64,000 bases of DNA from Isoetes taiwanensis. Taxonomy: Eukaryota; Streptophyta; Lycopodiopsida; Isoetales; Isoetaceae. A program made the translations under genes and the position numbers. Each line of letters starts with the position of its first letter. Positions within the stretch are counted from its first letter, which is position 1. Below the pieces are notes generated by a model that had not been told where the DNA came from, searched no databases, and saw only the letters and a program-made list of their open reading frames with translations. Shown in pieces: positions 51,402-63,930 of this stretch. The DNA is taken from assembly GCA_021234155.1 (NCBI GenBank), contig JAJEKV010000054.1, positions 8,454,655 through 8,518,654 on the forward strand. Reading direction: 5' to 3'.

Positions 51402-52800
51402 TTATGGACCCCTCAGGCCTAGCCATTTGTTGAACATAACCTTTTCATGTACCGTTCTAAAAAGAACATCCACCGACTTATAGCTGGGCCAACAAGCCGA
51501 ATCTCTTCTAGTAGATGAATCAATAAGTGTATTTGAAGATAAAAAAAAACTTGTGGAGAGTTCTCGCTCCATCATGCACAGAAGCTCAGCTATCTCAACC
51601 TCCATTCTTGAAATATCATCTAAGCTAATCTCTTCCATTGAGACCCATCTACGTACAAACTTGGTAATTGTTAACAACACAATTGAATATAAACCACTAA
51701 AAAGTTTTTTTTTTTTTTTTGGTCATACTTTGCAAACTTTCCAAGGCGATACATGATGATATGAATGTTACTCGTAAGACAATTCTTAATTGCACAAGGA
51801 AGAATGTGCCAGAATGTAGCAAGCACAGATAATTAAAAAATACGCAATAAGATAGTTAATATAAAATCAATACCTGTATGAATTTATGCCAATCATGGGA
51901 CTTCAACCCACTTAGGTCACCATCCTTCGAGAAGGTTTTACAGAGTGAAGTGCTATAGCCAGTAGAGTGCGCATTTTGGATAGAATATTAGTTACTTGCA
52001 ACTTCTAGGATTTGCTTAGAACCCGGGGTGCTTAGGGCAACCTAATAGCTTTGCCCTCCTCTTTAATAGGTCACAAAGTATGCATTATATTGCAATTCTG
52101 TAAATCCCTTCTGGCACTTAACTTCTCCCAATCGTCTATCAAATGTTTCCAGAGTGATTGCCCAATATTCTTGAAGATATGCATGGGATCTAGTAGGTGC
52201 ACACGTTTTAGTTCTTTCCAATATTTAAAGCGGTAAAAAATGGATAAATGTTTTATGCTTGGTAGTGATGGTATTCAAGGCATCTTGTGACTCACGAGCC
52301 ATATTCAACATTTCGAACCAATCCTTTCGTGTCATACGTATCGATTGCTCAATAGCATTTGCTCCTCGCGTAGAGTGGCTGGATGGTAGGTACTTTTTAT
52401 GTCCACGATATATTTGCTTGTTAAGGTGTTTGGAGGGATAGCAACTCAAGGAAGTTCCAGATGATAGGCAACTATTCATTCCACTTGTTTACAAAGCTAT
52501 AATTAATGAGTTAGCAATTTTGTGTGTCTTAAAAGGAGCATTGATATTTAGCATATACATACCAGAAGCAACACTAAAACTAGGATAATCATGTGTCGTG
52601 AAGCAACATATTGCATGTAGCGTGAACTGATGTGGCACCCTTACTATGTCATACATTTGGACGCCTTTCCATAATATCTCTATGATAAAATATTGTTGTT
52701 CATAAAATTCATTTATATGTCTCTGTGGTCTGCCTGCCTCAGTTATTTGCGACAATTTTTGGAGCAAGGTTTCCTCGTAGCTATCTGCCACAACTATCTA
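51402..52800 (-). pseudogene. CACTA (En/Spm) Tnp2-type transposase remnant with DUF4218
   Basis: On the minus strand, 52,791-52,562 reads ILWKGVQMYDIVRVPHQFTL then HAICCFTTHDYPSFSVASG, the Tnp2 block usually written 'LW.GV..YD......F.LRAMLLWTI.D.PAYG.LSG'. It ends in a GTATGT donor. After an intron, 52,479-52,225 gives LNKQIYRGHKKYLPSSHSTR. At 52,190-52,080 is DPMHIFKNIGQSLWKHLIDD, at about 51,890 LKSHDWHKFIQ, and at 51,402-51,680 RMEVEIAELLCMMERELSTS then FFLSSNTLI, the DUF4218 block. Order and motifs fit the CACTA transposase. Stops and shifts are frequent. CACTA termini (CACTA/CACTG with subterminal repeats) were not found; the copia remnant begins right where DUF4218 ends. Confidence 0.8.
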
Positions 52801-53636
52801 CCACAACGATTTTCTGAAGCAAGGTTTTTTTTCACAACGATTTGCAAGGACTTTGCACCATGCAAGAGGAAACACAAGGGCATTTGAAGAATTAATCTAA
52901 AACTTAAGGGCATTTGAATAATTTTTAAAACTACACAATATATTGTACGTTGACCAAGGGCATTCCGTAAATTTATGAAAAATTAGAGGTATGTGGCGGA
53001 ATTGTCATTTGGGGTGTATTATTATTTGGGGTATCTCATAAATTTTCATGACCATATATCACAAAAAATAGTTCACCGCGCAAAACGTATAATATACGGC
53101 CATTTTGCTATGGTTTGCATATGATTTTGTTGTTGTATTTGTGTGAGGGCAGGCCAACAGATTTATAGAGCGCGTGTTGTATTTCTTGTTAATTTGCACT
53201 CCCAACATATGGTTTTGGCATGCATGCACTTTGCAATGCATGCACACAGTGCATGCATACCATGCAATGCATGCATGTTGAGTCCCTTTAGTACTTAATA
53301 CCATGCAAGGCACATTCATCTTCGCGGTAAATTTGCAGATTAGCCTTGTTTGTATGAGAGCTAAAATTCACAAATCCGGGCCCAGTTCATGCAGATAAAG
53401 CTTATTATGCTCGAGTAGCAAGCTGTGATATTGTGTTCATGCAGCAACAAATTGTATTTTAGCCCTTCAAAGAAGAATAGAAGGATATACCTCTCAAAGC
53501 ATAATTTGCAAGCCTCTTCGTCGTGTGCATCCATCTGAATGATTGCAAGTTGTGATTTGCATGTTGGGCAAGGGTTATTCTACAGGAGATCAAAGCTGCA
53601 AGTTGTAATAAGTTAACTTGCCGCCAATGAACAAAC

Positions 53637-53671
<35 letters not shown>

Positions 53672-56561
53672 GTTGTCCAAAGATGCAAAAGTTAATGAAG
53701 CTGGAATAAGTACATGTTCAATGGATGTTGATGTGTAGACGTCCTTCATTTTAAAGTTCCCTTCATTTTAAGGTTCAGAAAATGGTAAAATAACATTGTT
53801 ACAGGCATGCGCTTTGACCATTAACTATGGAAGCATGGGCATATGTTGAAGGCAAATTACTTGTTGACATGGACAAAATGGTAAGGATGAACATTGCTCA
53901 ACTTCTTTAGTGTGAGTAAATGACTGGAGTAACTTTATGGGGTGCCCATAAACTCTAGAAACGTAAATGCTATTTGGAGATTTTGCTTTTGAAAGAACTT
54001 AGGTAGGAAAAATTATATTTTATGCAAAGGGCCTTTTCAAGATTATCATATTGACCTTTATGTACTTTGTTTATAAAGTTGAAGGCATGTTTGCCACTTG
54101 TCCAAACCTAGCAAGTTTGGCTTGCATGCACAATTTTATGATGTTTGTGGTTTATAGAGCTACGAATACCATGCCATGCTTTTTAAGGGATGAATATTAT
54201 CCTCTGGTTAATGGAAAGCAATATCAACATGCCCTGCTAATTCTATTATTTGCCCTACATGGGATTTTCGTAGCCTAGTTTGCCCTAACATGTTTTGCTT
54301 TGCAATTTTTGCTACGAAGCATAGCAGTGGCCGATCTGTAATTTGATATGATGCTACACTATCCAATTTGATTATAGCAGGATTTACCGTTGCCTAAGGC
54401 TTAAGAGCACATCTGAACTGCCAAAGGCATGCAAGCAGACTATCTATGAGCCAAGCAGACTATGTAGCCGATTATATGCGAAGATACTTTTGATGTTGCA
54501 TTCCGGTACATGGCTTCAACTTTCTTCTGGATCTGTAGGCAAGGGCTAGTATTCGCCAGGATTTTGGCTATGGCAGAAAGAAGACCTTGATAATAAGCCT
54601 GCAAACATCTCTTAAGCAATTTTTGGTAATTCTATGGCACTGGAACAATTCAGTATGATGGCTACAAAAATTATGTGGATCAATCTAATGTCAGAAATGT
54701 GCCGCATTAAGCTGGAATATTCCCCAAATTCGAGCATTAAGCTGGAGTTTTCCCTCAAATTCGAGCACAACAGGTTACATTTCCTGTTTATAATAATTTT
54801 GGATTCTGTGCATTGAAATTGTATTTGAATCATTTTATTTTTACATGTAACAAATGACCGTCTTAATAGCTAATGTAGCAGATCCATTTGGCATGAAGTC
54901 TAGCTCTTATAAGCATAATTTGGATGTCTTCTATGTAATAAATAACCAGTGGTATAGTTGTACATCTAAAGCATAGGCTGAGATAGGCAGCTCTGTAAGA
55001 TAGCATTATGCACATTCAAGATGCATGTCTTATGATTATGCTTTATGAATTACTGTTGTTCAAGCTAGATGTATAAATGCTCTAAAATGACTTAAACAGT
55101 CTTGTATCTTTGATGTAGACAGTATTGTTTATCTCTGTGTGCCTCAATAAGCAGGCAATAGGTTCGCTCATGAATTTGCTTAGTGATACTACTAGATTCA
55201 ACAAGTAGACTACCATGTGCCCTTGCCCAAACCACTATGCTCAATCTCAAAAGTTCAGGGCTGTGTATGGCATATGGATCAGAAAAGACATGGAGCTTCA
55301 CAATTGGAAAAAAGACCGCTAAAATGAAACTGTCATGTTTTATTATTTTGAGATGCAGAACACCACATATGTACATTCTTTGTTTTGCATCCTAGCACAT
55401 CTAATGCCCATTTGGGGAAACTTCTTGCAAGGTGAAGGGTGATAAACCCAAGATGTTCATTGCTTACCTGTTAGTAGCTTAGGCTTTTACCCATTCTTGG
55501 CTAACTGTCCTCTGATTCTACTGCAGATAACCGAACTTCTTGCTCTTTGTCTTGAAGTTGTGATAAATACAAGTGTGTATATCATGCAAATTCTGCGTAC
55601 AATGAAACATGTGAGCACTACACATGATATTGGCAACTGCCCATTCAGAAGCTAAAGACATCGTGCAAGCATGCAGTAAGCAAATGAGTTGATATTTTGT
55701 TGCATAAATGGTTGACGCCAAAATATTCAAGGTAACATTTAGTATTATTTTCAAATTGACTTAATATTAGATGGTTTATGAATTTGTGTAAGGTATAGCG
55801 ATGAGATACCTTACAAATCAAAATGTAACATTCAAACTCGAGGATTCTGGTTTAATATGGAATGATGATTATTTGTTCTAGTCAAGGTAAATTATATGGC
55901 CTTGTAAAAAATGTGTAACCTGAATTTTCGTTTTCAATATAATAAAGCTAGCTGGAAAAAGATGCAATGATATTGATTTTTGTATAATTCTTCAAAATAG
56001 GACCTAGTCATTGCCTATGGACAAATGGACACCTGATTTTGTTCATAGGGCTGCAAATTGGATCCTAAAATGTCTAAACAGATGTATTAGGATAAATGTC
56101 TTGATTTAGTCAAAATTAAAAAGGTTGTTTTTTTTTTTTTTTAATGGACAAACTTACTTATAGGATGTTTTGAAATATAATCTCAAAGAGATATGCGGTC
56201 CTCTTTCTAAACCACGATTTCTTTATTTTGAAATTATTCCATCATTTTGAAATTTACAAATAGTGACAACCCCAATTTCAACAATGTGGAATTGCATGTA
56301 AACACTTTTTATTATCAGCCTTAATTCTAACAGGTCTCAAATTACAAGTTAACACTTATCACAAGCCAGTAATCCACATTCAAGTATATGTAACTCAAGT
56401 AGATAATCACAAGCCAATATTTCACATTCAAGTAGAGTAAGATACTTATATACTGAAAGTAAGATTATAATGAAAGCACGAATACAATGAAAACGCACTG
56501 AAAGTAGGATTACAATAAAAGTAAGATTCACATCATAAGATACTCATGGACTCTCCTACTT
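52801..56561. other. No gene; AT-rich spacer
   Basis: I see no coding homology in these 3.8 kb. Small structures: a cluster of GCATGCATGC palindromes at about 53,214-53,276 (repeated TGCATGCA, possibly RY-type motifs by chance), a T10(ATT)n tract at 53,638-53,671, and a near-tandem AAGCTGGA(A/G)T(A/T)TTCC pair at 54,710-54,750. Confidence 0.5.
53638..53671. repeat. (ATT)n microsatellite
   Basis: Ten T's are followed by about eight ATT units. It reads as (AAT)n then A10 on the minus strand, like the simple tails of some LINEs, but no LINE protein is visible beside it. Confidence 0.9.
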
Positions 56562-58051
56562 TATTTTACTTGTTCGGCTATCTTCTCTAGTGACTTCAGA
56601 ACTTTATCCTTCACACAGATTGGAATCTTCATGCACCCCTTTCTCGGGTCCACCTTGCCCTTTCTGGGGTTCCATGACATCAACACGGATTTTATTTCCA
56701 CCCATTGGGCCGGATCACTTGCATCATACTTCCATTGCTTATTAAAACAATCTCTGTAGCGCTCGTTTTCAGTAATGACTCCTTTTCCACTTACTGGACG
56801 CCATCACTCCACACGCACCTTGTTTCTGTTAGGGTTATTAGCTTCCTATAAACACTCGAGATGGTATACCCTAACCAAATAGGATAAGTATCTTCATCTG
56901 ATGGCCTCACGATCAAATATTGGCCATCCTTCAAATCCATCTTAGGATCATATGGAGCAAGTCCATAATACTTGGGACGCTCTTTTCTAGGTCCAACATA
57001 GTGCTCTTCATCCTCTTCCACCTCCTCTTCAGACTCCTCTGTCATCAAGTGGATTGGCTGCTGATCAGATTGGAATTGACCATGGTCGAGCCTCCATCGA
57101 CTTTGAGGTGGCCAACCCTCTCGAAGGACGCTACTACTTGTGTTCAAACTCCCTAAAAGTATATGAACTTCATTCGAATAATTTACAAGTGCTTCATTGC
57201 ATGCTCTTCTCTCTAGTGCTATGTGTTTATCTGCTAAGGATTTCTCCCAGTACATATAATCCATTATCCCTTCCATAGTCCATTCACATTCCTTCACTTC
57301 TCCTAATGGTTTCATTTTTAGACTCTCCCGTCGGCACCATTGGTTCAGCTGCCACATCCTCTTTCCAGATCAATATATCCTTATCTTCTGGTTTCCACAC
57401 AAGATCTCCAACCCTCATCTTGTATTGCATTATTGGCTTTCCATTCTTCACCCAAAACCTAAATTGCAATGGAGCACTATGCCCAATAAGGTCTTCACAA
57501 GCATAACCCTCTATGAACTCTTTCCACTCGGGGACTTCTTGTATCAATGAACCAATAGGAGGAGGTGAAGAACACTGTTTAAATAGCTCCAAAAGCCTCG
57601 GATAGGTGGTGACATCACTTTTCTGCAATTTGATGCTATAATGCCCAAGCATTGCATCAATGTCTTCGTGAGTGTGGCCAGGCATCAAATAACCAACATA
57701 GACCATTTCAAACACTCTAGCCCATGTAAGATACGACAAGTATGCAAACAAGTATCTATTTTTATTCTGGCCAGCACAATTGTCAAGTCGCAAGAGTAGC
57801 TTCTTGGGTAATCGGCGCCCCCATATTGGGTTCACATGAATTGAAGGTGTTGGCCAATTCATCCTTCCTATGGTCAAATCCTCTAGTTTCATGGGACCAG
57901 TGTCATGCAATGCCTTGAATTGCAATGGCTTACAAGAATGAACATCTCCATTAAAACCATGTTCCAAATCGCGCAATGCTTTTGCAATGCTACTAACATG
58001 GAAGTTTGGACCATCACCCCATAATTCTAATGCAAAATGACCGTGATGCAC
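56562..58051 (-). pseudogene. DUF7869-like (RNase H-fold, transposon-associated) protein, frameshifted
   Basis: The first frame (58,051-57,284) reads HHGHFALELWGDGPNFHVSS, then LLLRLDNCAGQNKNRYLFAY and YVGYLMPGHTHEDIDAMLGH. The pair DNC-GQNKN and GHTHEDID is the signature of DUF7869-type proteins, whose Asp/Glu pattern resembles a DDE-like RNase H fold; I take them to be transposase-related. After a shift the second frame (57,357-56,791) gives LADKHIALERRACNEALVNY, an acidic stretch and QYLIVRPSDEDTYPIWLGYT. A third (to 56,562) ends GVITENERYRDCFNKQWKYD ... VLKSLEKIAEQVK and a stop. Two frameshifts break it. It lies beside the inverted-repeat unit at 58.26 kb, but I see no proof that they are one element. 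Family recall only. Confidence 0.6.
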
Positions 58052-58376
58052 TGCTCCCTGGCCATGAGTTATGTATCCAGCTTGTGATATTTACAATGGG
58101 AAAGACCTTGCAACAGACTTTGGTATAGCCCTAAACGGGGGCAAACAGGTTTTTTGCTGATCCATATTGTCATGAATGATGCATAGAAAATTCTCTGATT
58201 CCATTGTAGACAAGCATCTCCACATCTAGTATGTTGATCGACATGACATTTGCTCCGAACACATGCACACCCCTAGGCCATTTTTGTTTTTGTTTTTTTT
58301 TTTTCTCTAAATTTTTGTATACACTTTGTACAACATTCACACATATTTCATACAACATTTATGTTTATTCTATACA

Positions 58377-58767
58377 GAAAGGGGCATCAAACATATTACG
58401 AAATTGAACCATTAAATTAAACCCCCTCGAACCCCCCCGTTGTTTTTTATGATATTCGTGCAGGGCATCCAATGGTTGGCGAGGAGCTCCAAATACATAT
58501 GCCAATATATGTGTACCGTACATGTGTACAATGCACCTCATAACCTTTGGATTAATTGTGTATTTGAAACTGACAATTAACTAAAACTTACTAAAATACG
58601 AGTTGCGTCTAATGATGGTTGGGATCATTTGAAACAAACATCCAATGGCCCGAGCCTACCGATGGATGCCCTACGAATATCGGCAAAAACAAGCGGGGAG
58701 GGGGTGGGGGGGAGGGAGGGGGGTAATTTAATGGTTCAATTTCGTAATATGTTTGATGCCCCTTTCA
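58377..58767. mobile_element. Foldback MITE (391 bp)
   Basis: GAAAGGGGCATCAAACATAT ... ACCATTAAATTA and a C-rich run at 58,377-58,436 are mirrored at 58,711-58,767. Inside, ATGATATTCGTGCAGGGCAT and TCCAATGG at 58,450-58,476 are mirrored at about 58,655-58,690. The arms are thus around 100 bp with gaps. No coding content. The left end abuts the 58,262-58,376 inverted arm directly. Confidence 0.75.
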
Positions 58768-59168
58768 ATGGTTTGATGTGCTATATTATCACAACATATA
58801 TAATTGGGTTTGTAATTTTTCTTTTTTGTCGCGTTCATAATTTTTCTGCGCCGCAATCTTTTATCATATTTCCCTGCCACATTTTTTTCTTGGAGTCGAT
58901 CTGGGGCGTCCAACCTTGACCCTTGGCAACGGCCGGGTAACACAGCAAGTTGGAGGCAAGGTGCAAGATCTCCAGTGCAGAGCAGGAAGACGGCAAGGCA
59001 CAAAGGTCGATGGAGTTTTTGATTCATGTTTTTTAGCTGGTAATCGGTGGCAACACTTGTGTAGATTTGTAGAGAGCTGGATCTGGCGTGTGCAGAAATT
59101 CTTCGGGTGTGGAGAGGCATATCTCTCAGATGAGACAGATTGGCCCATAAAATCTCTCCTTCACAGCC

Positions 59169-59630
59169 CTACACAACAGATGTAATCACACCAGCAACTT
59201 CCGACGGCTCCAAACCTCTATTTCTATTATCAGAGCCAGCTTTGTTAAGCCGGACAGCGATTTTCCAATGCTCCACCATTAATCTGCAGCCCAGAAATTG
59301 ATCGCCCCCCTGCGGCCAAGTTATCATCGGCATAGCCAAACATATGCTTTCCATTACCGAATTCCATCCTCAGTGTGTTATAAACGCTGCCACAGCTCTG
59401 TGCTCCAAAATTTCACTCTGCGGTGCGCAATTCACCACCATCCCCTGTTTTTCTCCTTCCCTGTATCGATTCAAAAAATTCTTCAGCATTTTTGATTCGG
59501 TTTCTACCTCCAGATCCGCCCTGAAGCTCCATAAAAACGGTTGCTTGCTTAATTCCAACCCAATTGCTAGCTCTTGCAATTGATCCGGCGGTATCTGGGC
59601 CACAATCTATTTCTTCCTTTTAACTGCCAC
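59169..59630 (-). pseudogene. UDP-glycosyltransferase C-terminal fragment (PSPG box)
   Basis: The minus strand reads AQIPPDQLQELAIGLELSKQ, PFLWSFRADLE, then the PSPG sugar-donor box: VVNCAPQSEILEHRAVAAFI-TH, a stop, then GWNSVMESICLAMPMITWPQ, GGDQFLGCRLMVEHWKIAVR. In intact family-1 UGTs the stop position is the Cys of HCGWNS (TGC changed to TGA), and NCAPQ replaces the usual W-A-P-Q. These enzymes transfer sugar from UDP-glucose to small molecules. The N-terminal half is absent and the sequence before IVAQIPP is unrelated, so this is a captured 3' fragment, now dead. It shares the strand with the P450 fragment about 400 bp upstream. Confidence 0.88.
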
Positions 59631-60017
59631 GTTTTTCTGAGCAGCATCCATAGCTGCTTCTGGCGCCACGTTCATCTCAGCATTCTTCCATACCTTTAAA
59701 AAATCACAGCTTAGATCACAGCTTGCCCATCATTTTGCAAAAACTTCACTTGAATTGTCTTTGCTTGGAAAGGAACTGAAAGATCCAAGAACCTTGAGGT
59801 ATCTTCCTTTTCTCTGTTTTTTCTATTCGGAGGCCAGCCACATGGTGCAGAAAGCTTGAAAACGAGGAAATTTATCCCCATCGATCCGATTTTTCTAGCT
59901 TTATGGCTTGGTTCTACGTTGCTGCTGCAAGCGGCGCCGCTGAGGCCATACCCATCATCAGATCTTCCTTCTGAGGGGTATCTTCCTTTTCTCTGTTTTT
60001 TCTACGCCCCTGCCCCT

Positions 60018-60465
60018 CTGTTATTCCTCTTCTTCCAAAAAAGCCTCCTGGACCATTTCCTTGAACCCGCCTGCACCTTCTGCGCTGCCTGGCCCGAAGA
60101 ATTTCTTGCCGATTGCCATTCGAGTGACCATATTTGTGGCAAGGTTGGATAGTAAAGAGCTCAGAGTTACTGCTCTATTTGCAAGGCTATCTTCCATAAC
60201 AGACTGCAGAGAGCAGACAATTTCTTGGGTTCTCATACTCCTGGTTTCCTGAATCTTTTTGCGGTGAAAGCTCCTGGCTGCAAATTTTTCTCAAATGCTT
60301 CCAATGGTCTCCATAGTCGGCCCATGCTAGGCTCGCCCAATTGTAACCAATGATTCTACCAACTTCACCCTTGGGCCTAGAAGCAAAGATGGCATCATTG
60401 GTCTTAAGAAACTCCATGGCCACTTGGGGAGATGAAACCACCACATAATTATTGTTTATTTTTCC
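60018..60465 (-). pseudogene. Cytochrome P450 N-terminal fragment
   Basis: On the minus strand from about 60,465: YVVVSSPQVAMEFLKTNDAI, FASRPKGEVGRIIGYNWASL, AWADYGDHWKHLRKICSQEL (helix C W-x-x-x-R, with WKHLRK), then after a one-base shift near 60,240 RTQEIVCSLQSVMED, LATNMVTRMAIGKKFFGPGS and GGFKEMVQEAFLEEE. It covers roughly the B to F-G region of an A-type plant P450 such as the CYP71 clan, which oxidises secondary metabolites. The heme-binding C-terminal half and the membrane anchor are missing. A 28-bp direct repeat (GGTATCTTCCTTTTCTCTGT...) at about 59,798 and 59,977 borders its 3' side and may mark a joining point. Confidence 0.88.
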
Positions 60466-61042
60466 TTGCTGCCTGGTACCCCAATTGGACTCCTCTCCTT
60501 CCCAATTGGACCTGAGTTATGTATAAAAGTTGTCTGAAGTGGCCCACTTAAAAATATATTCCAAGTGGCCTTTAGACTAAGTTAAATAGATTCCAATGTT
60601 GAGTCACGCATTAAGCATTGCCATTTGAAGTTATTGGATGTGCCTAGAAAATGGAAAGTCAATTTTTTTTTCAACTCTGAATGCATTTATATTTTGCGAA
60701 GATACTAGGCTATAAGTTAATGTATGGTTAGCATTACTAGGTTCAATACTTAACTGTTAAAATGACATTTTCCCTTGGTCAATGATGTTTTATTTAAATG
60801 TTTGCTTTTAAACACACTTCTAACTAATCTGAGCAAAGTGAATCTCAAAATTTGAAACTCATTTTGAGAGCCTTGAAATAACATTATTATCTTCAATATG
60901 AGGGCAAAGCATCATAGCTTGAGATATGCTTGAAGATGTGTTTTCACATTGATTCCAAGTTGACACAAATTCCCCCTAATAGATTTGGAAGAAGAACGCG
61001 ATAAATTTCTTGTAATATATTATTATTAATAAGCTATATTAT
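60466..61042. other. No gene; inside the inverted-repeat segment
   Basis: AT-rich sequence with no recognised homology lies between the P450 fragment and the right inverted arm. Confidence 0.5.
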
Positions 61043-61160
61043 CTGTATGGAATAAAAATAAATGTTGTATGAAATATGTGTGAATGTTGTACGAAATGTG
61101 TACGAAAAAAAAAAAAAAAAAAAAAAACAAAAATGGCCTAGAGGTGTGCATGGCATCGAG

Positions 61161-61547
<387 letters not shown>

Positions 61548-62460
61548 TGAGGAAACAGCAGAAATTATATTACTTTGTAATAAGATTTACATAGTAGTAC
61601 AAAAAACCCCAAAAGCAAGCAATTGGTAAAAGGGTTTAAATGGCAGATAACAAGTAATAGCCATCAGAAATCCTACGGATGTAGGAACCAAAGTTTAACA
61701 GAGTTTAGGAAGTTCAACAGCACAGTTTACAACAGACCGCCATGCTTACAGAATATCAGGCACTCCATCCAAGGTGATAATGGCGAAGGCTTTGTTGGTA
61801 TGCACAAACATCATATCATCCAGCTGATTTAGCCCATAACCCGTCAAGCAGGTACACAATCCAGAAATCTCGAGCACCTTCATGGATCTTTTGTTTGGCC
61901 TGAAAATAAGGCTTAAGCTCTTGATTATATCTCCAAATATCCTCATCAGCAAGAAGTCGAGTGAAGGTAACGCAGCTAATAACTTCAGTTTTGAGCCAGA
62001 AAAGGGCCTCAATTGCCTTATGATTAGAAAGGCGACTTGTGGATGGATCAACCTCATGGATGTGTCCTCCCGCATAATGTCTCTTCAGCAGAAAATCTAT
62101 CAAGCAGAGAATCCAAATCATTAAAAAGGATGGAGAAAAACTGAAAGAAACCATTAATGGTTCATAAGGAGTTTTACTGGCGATCATAATTCATTCCTTC
62201 CAATGCCTTATGAGCCATAGCTACCTCAGCAAGAAGGACTTGGAAATTGGCTTTAAGTTCATTCAAGATGGGAGCTGACTGAGCAATAGCAACCTCATTC
62301 CTGTGCTTCCAGATAGCCCAACAGCTCAGGGTCCTAATTGTGCCTTTAAATGAAAAATTCTAGTTGAGATATTGAAAAAGGGAGGCATCATCTGAAGGAA
62401 CTAGCTGGATCAGAGGACAGATCCACTGCCAGAATGGGATAAGCCATGGATGATCGAGGA
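61548..62460 (-). pseudogene. LINE 3'-terminal fragment
   Basis: Minus-strand frames read HPWLIPFWQWICPLIQLVPS, then IRTLSCWAIWKHRNEVAIAQ, NELKANFQVLLAEVAMAHKA and, after shifts, the 3' portion to about 61,750. The W-x-I-W-K-x-R-N block is the usual end of plant L1-type ORF2 proteins after the zf-RVT domain. The 3' end, about 61,548, reads on the minus strand ...GCTGTTTCCTC followed by A's and (AAT)n, so the microsatellite could be an expanded LINE tail. The 5' part of the LINE is not present. Confidence 0.6.
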
Positions 62461-63930
62461 ATATTATCAACAATAAATAACCTCATCGCCCTAAGTCAAG
62501 ATGGGGTCAAACACCCTTCCCTTATAAAATACAACTTATCTAATGGTTGTATCTTGATTAAATCAAGATACAACATCCCATACATATAACACATTAAAAT
62601 ATCTCATACAATAGCAAAATTGATTGAATAGAATATGGCGAGTCGAATCCCATCAAGATGCCCATGCTCTATGGACATAGCAGCCATTCCAACCAAAGGA
62701 TTACTGCATATGATCCTGTTCAACATATGAACCTCATGTTTCCAAAAAGTCTATGTATAGAGTTAATCACTCTGGCATCGCTTAGAGTGTTTGCACTTAG
62801 CGACATCAGAGTGATTACCACCTATAGAAATTCTAAAGTTTTAGAAACAATCCACAAAAAAAAAAAACAAAACACATACAAATTAGTGAGCCTTGGGAGT
62901 TGAACCCCAGCAAGATGCCCATGCCCATCCAGGCATAGCAGCTATTCCAAAGATGGGATTACTGCTATACCTAGGGACCGTAGCCCATGAAAAATCTACA
63001 TACGCACATCACAATCCTCCATCAATTCAAACTTTTAGTCAAGTAAATTGGTCTCAATTTCAATCAACAAGGATATAATAATCACATGTATATATTGCCC
63101 AAAAACCATTATACATTGCATTGAGTAAACCTCAATTCAGCCGACCAGCAATCACATGTGTTGCAATGCACCAAGTTGAGCCCTCCAATGTCTATATGCT
63201 CCAACAAGCACTAAACTACATGTTCACATCAAAACCCATATATTTACATGAAACCATAAAAGCACGAATGTAACGGACCCATGGGAGACTGCTCGAGGAG
63301 ATCTTGGTGTCACGCTTTCGAGACATCGACATAAGTGTGTAGAAGCGTCTACTCATAAACGGCTAGACGATTTTGCCAAGTTGATTGAGGGCAGATTAAG
63401 AATGTTACAATCAACATCCGAGCATAGTTGGATCCTTGGGTAAGTCGATCCTTGGGTAAGTCTAGATTCAAGTTGAGGTTGTTGGATGATGCTAATAGTT
63501 ATACTTCAAATACATATAGAGATGACGATCTCATAGGAGGTTTGACGAATAGTTTTATGAGGTATGTGAAATTTAATGTCATGGTAATTCAATCTTGGTT
63601 GATTTTCTCCTATGCAAGGCAGATAAGCTAAGCTAGAGTAATGGACTTCATCAAGGAGCTAACTTTGATTGAGAGTTGCCAAAGTGTGCATAACATGCAA
63701 ATGAAGGTTGAAAGGTATTGTATTTCACCTTGGCTACTATTCTATATAATCATCAGATGGTCTTGTGGTAGACTCTAGTGGCAAAAGTACTTGGAGTAAG
63801 TAGTGCACCGTGTATAATGCAATGCTATTGAGGTAGGGTTCAGTTTATCATATTTGGAGGTGAATAAGAAGTTTGTTGAGTTGACATTATGGATTTCTTT
63901 CAAATAATTGGCAAAATAAGGTGGCATCAA
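62461..63930. other. No gene; a diverged internal duplication
   Basis: About 62,640-62,710 and 62,888-62,965 share CAAGATGCCCATGC, CATAGCAGC-ATTCCAA and GGATTACTGC, a diverged repeat pair about 250 bp apart. GATCCTTGGGTAAGTC is tandemly duplicated at about 63,431-63,463. I see no gene. Confidence 0.5.

Larger units (their letters stand above)
58262..61152. mobile_element. Inverted-repeat-bounded segment carrying UGT and P450 fragments (putative Pack-type element)
   Basis: The left arm 58,262-58,376 starts CATGCACACCCCTAGGCCAT, has a T run, then TACAACATTCACACATATTT, and ends TTATTCTATACAG. The right arm 61,043-61,152 is its inverse (CTGTATGGAATAAAAATAAA ... GGCCTAGAGGTGTGCATGG). Between lie a nested foldback element, a UDP-glycosyltransferase fragment and a P450 fragment, both on the minus strand. 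This is the build of gene-capturing non-autonomous DNA transposons. Against it: no target duplication is visible, the right end runs into an AAT array, and the two arms might be independent copies of one repeat inserted in opposite directions. Confidence 0.5.

Noticed and set aside
53214-53276. Cluster of TGCATGCA palindromes as RY regulatory elements
   Set aside because: No gene nearby and the sequence is a simple low-complexity repeat.
62640-62965. Possible tRNA-derived SINE (B-box-like GAGTCGAATCCC and GAGTTGAACCCC)
   Set aside because: No A box at the right distance upstream, no A tail and no target duplication; kept only as a diverged repeat pair.
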